From assembly GCA_015223015.1 (NCBI GenBank), contig JADFWK010000257.1, positions 1 to 6,451 on the forward strand: a DNA stretch of 6,451 bases, written 5' to 3'. A program made the translations under genes and the position numbers. The stretch comes from Pseudomonadota bacterium (GTDB lineage: Bacteria > Desulfobacterota > DSM-4660 > Desulfatiglandales > B25-G16). Position 1 is the stretch's first letter. Each line of letters opens with the position of its first letter. The notes under the pieces are model-generated. The model had not been told where the DNA came from. It made no database searches and was given only the letters and a program-made list of their open reading frames with translations. Below, in pieces: positions 5,522 to 6,451 of this stretch.

Positions 5522-6451
5522 TCAAGAAGCAGTTGCATCAAAATTGATAGGATATTTTTTGTAGTAATGGGAACCTTGCCAGCCTCTTTTGAGGGCCTTG
5601 TTAAACCTGTAAACAGCATAGAAGTTAGTGAGGTTTTTAAGGCTAAGCAATGATTTCATCATGCGGTACTGGTTCGTTGGGAAGGCGTAAACGTGATTTT
5701 TGATATAATTGTTGCCTATGTATACCGTGTCTGGGTCTACCCCCTGTGGTTGTTGAACGACATGTGACAAGCGATATCTGACCCAATCCTTAGGGAAGTC
5801 CTGGTAGAGTAACCGGCCCGTCTTTTTCCTCTGCTCCATTAATGCGGTGCCGGGAAGGGGGGTAAGGATAGTCATCTGAAGCACGTCAACCCCTGCGCGT
5901 ACAATGAACCTAGACAATTCTCTATAGTATGCGGGCGACTCATGATCATTTCCGATGACAAATGATCCCACCACCCCGATGCCATGCTTATGAAAAGCAT
6001 CTATCACTCTTTTATAATTCTCTACCCCTATTTTCAGGTTAACCCGCTTGCCCATGTCCTTTAGGGTTTGTTCACTTATGGTCTCAAATCCAATAAACAC
6101 AAACATACAGCCAGACCGAGCTGCAAGCTTAATCACTTGCTCGTCATCAGTTACATTAACAGAGGCCTGCATCCACCACTTCTTGTTCAGTTCCCTCTTG
6201 ATCATTCCTTCGAATAATTCGATTGCCCTACTTTTGCTCTCCGGGCTATGGCCGATCAGATTATCATCCAAAAAGAAGATATATTTACCCTTTATTTCCT
6301 GCAGTTCATCCAGTACATTCATGGCGCTGCGTTGACGATACTCTTTGCCCAAGTATCTGGAGACCGAGCAGAAATTGCAATTAAAGGGGCAGCCGCGGGA
6401 AGTTTGGACAGAGTGCCAGAGATAGTTAGGATGCAGCAAATCACGCCGGGG
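5522..6451 (-). CDS. B12-type radical SAM protein, C-terminal part (5' end beyond window)
   Basis: 309 residues are visible, ending at TGA 5524-5522. The frame is open through the window edge at 6451, where the residues PRRDLL precede the core. Family members have this motif just after an N-terminal cobalamin-binding domain, so the true start lies outside; the TTG at 6439 is not the start. The [4Fe-4S] motif CPFNCNFC has cysteines at visible residues 21, 25 and 28 and would bind the cluster that cleaves S-adenosylmethionine. Further barrel landmarks are FFLDDNL, MQASVNV, FIGFETISEQTLKDMGKR, GVVGSFVIGND and LTPLPGTALMEQ. The last 90 or so residues, after the barrel, fit the helical C-terminal extension (DUF4070-like) of B12-binding radical SAM proteins. 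These enzymes modify lipids, hopanoids, cofactors or peptides; nothing visible fixes the substrate. It is convergent with the PilZ gene, so not co-transcribed with it. Confidence 0.93.
   Translation of the reverse strand, partial: PRRDLLHPNYLWHSVQTSRGCPFNCNFCSVSRYLGKEYRQRSAMNVLDELQEIKGKYIFFLDDNLIGHSPESKSRAIELFEGMIKRELNKKWWMQASVNVTDDEQVIKLAARSGCMFVFIGFETISEQTLKDMGKRVNLKIGVENYKRVIDAFHKHGIGVVGSFVIGNDHESPAYYRELSRFIVRAGVDVLQMTILTPLPGTALMEQRKKTGRLLYQDFPKDWVRYRLSHVVQQPQGVDPDTVYIGNNYIKNHVYAFPTNQYRMMKSLLSLKNLTNFYAVYRFNKALKRGWQGSHYYKKYPINFDATAS

Noticed and set aside
5180..5653. 157-codon open frame on the plus strand in the convergent spacer
   Set aside because: Its last 130 or so bases run antisense through the conserved end of the radical SAM gene, there is no ribosome binding site before the ATG, and the translation is low-complexity in places and matches no family I know.

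Overview
The window reads as ordinary chromosomal DNA of a Gram-negative bacterium, most likely a Desulfobacterota (former Deltaproteobacteria) member. That placement is an inference from the type of short MerR regulator, the hisC-cmk pairing, a long PilZ-domain protein and a cobalamin-type radical SAM enzyme. There are five confident protein genes (one cut by the window edge), one candidate small gene and four non-coding stretches. I found no rRNA, tRNA, CRISPR array, insertion sequence or phage gene.

Layout. 1-190 is non-coding or the tail of an unidentified gene, and ends in a dense block of phased 10-bp repeats against the next start codon. 191-520 (+) encodes a 109-residue MerR-type regulator. 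521-761 is a spacer with a fair promoter. 762-1850 (+) hisC and 1852-2520 (+) cmk are one base apart and form an operon. 2521-3038 is a 518-bp spacer with a GC hairpin behind cmk, a promoter with a perfect TTGACA box, and a possible 54-residue small ORF. 3039-5135 (+) encodes a 698-residue protein with two canonical c-di-GMP-binding PilZ motifs and a C-terminal half that looks like one or two GNAT acyltransferase folds. 5136-5521 is a convergent spacer. 5522-6451 (-) is the C-terminal part of a radical SAM protein whose start lies beyond the window.

How the genes relate. hisC and cmk look like the shortened remains of the conserved aromatic/histidine aminotransferase - tyrA - aroA - cmk - rpsA gene neighbourhood, so this HisC may also serve tyrosine/phenylalanine synthesis. 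The PilZ-GNAT protein appears to be transcribed on its own, or with the small ORF, and is the most interesting gene: its architecture suggests an acyltransferase gated by cyclic di-GMP. The MerR gene has no visible Shine-Dalgarno site and carries a possible autoregulatory or curved-DNA element at its 5' edge. The radical SAM gene is convergent and shows no evident functional link to the others.
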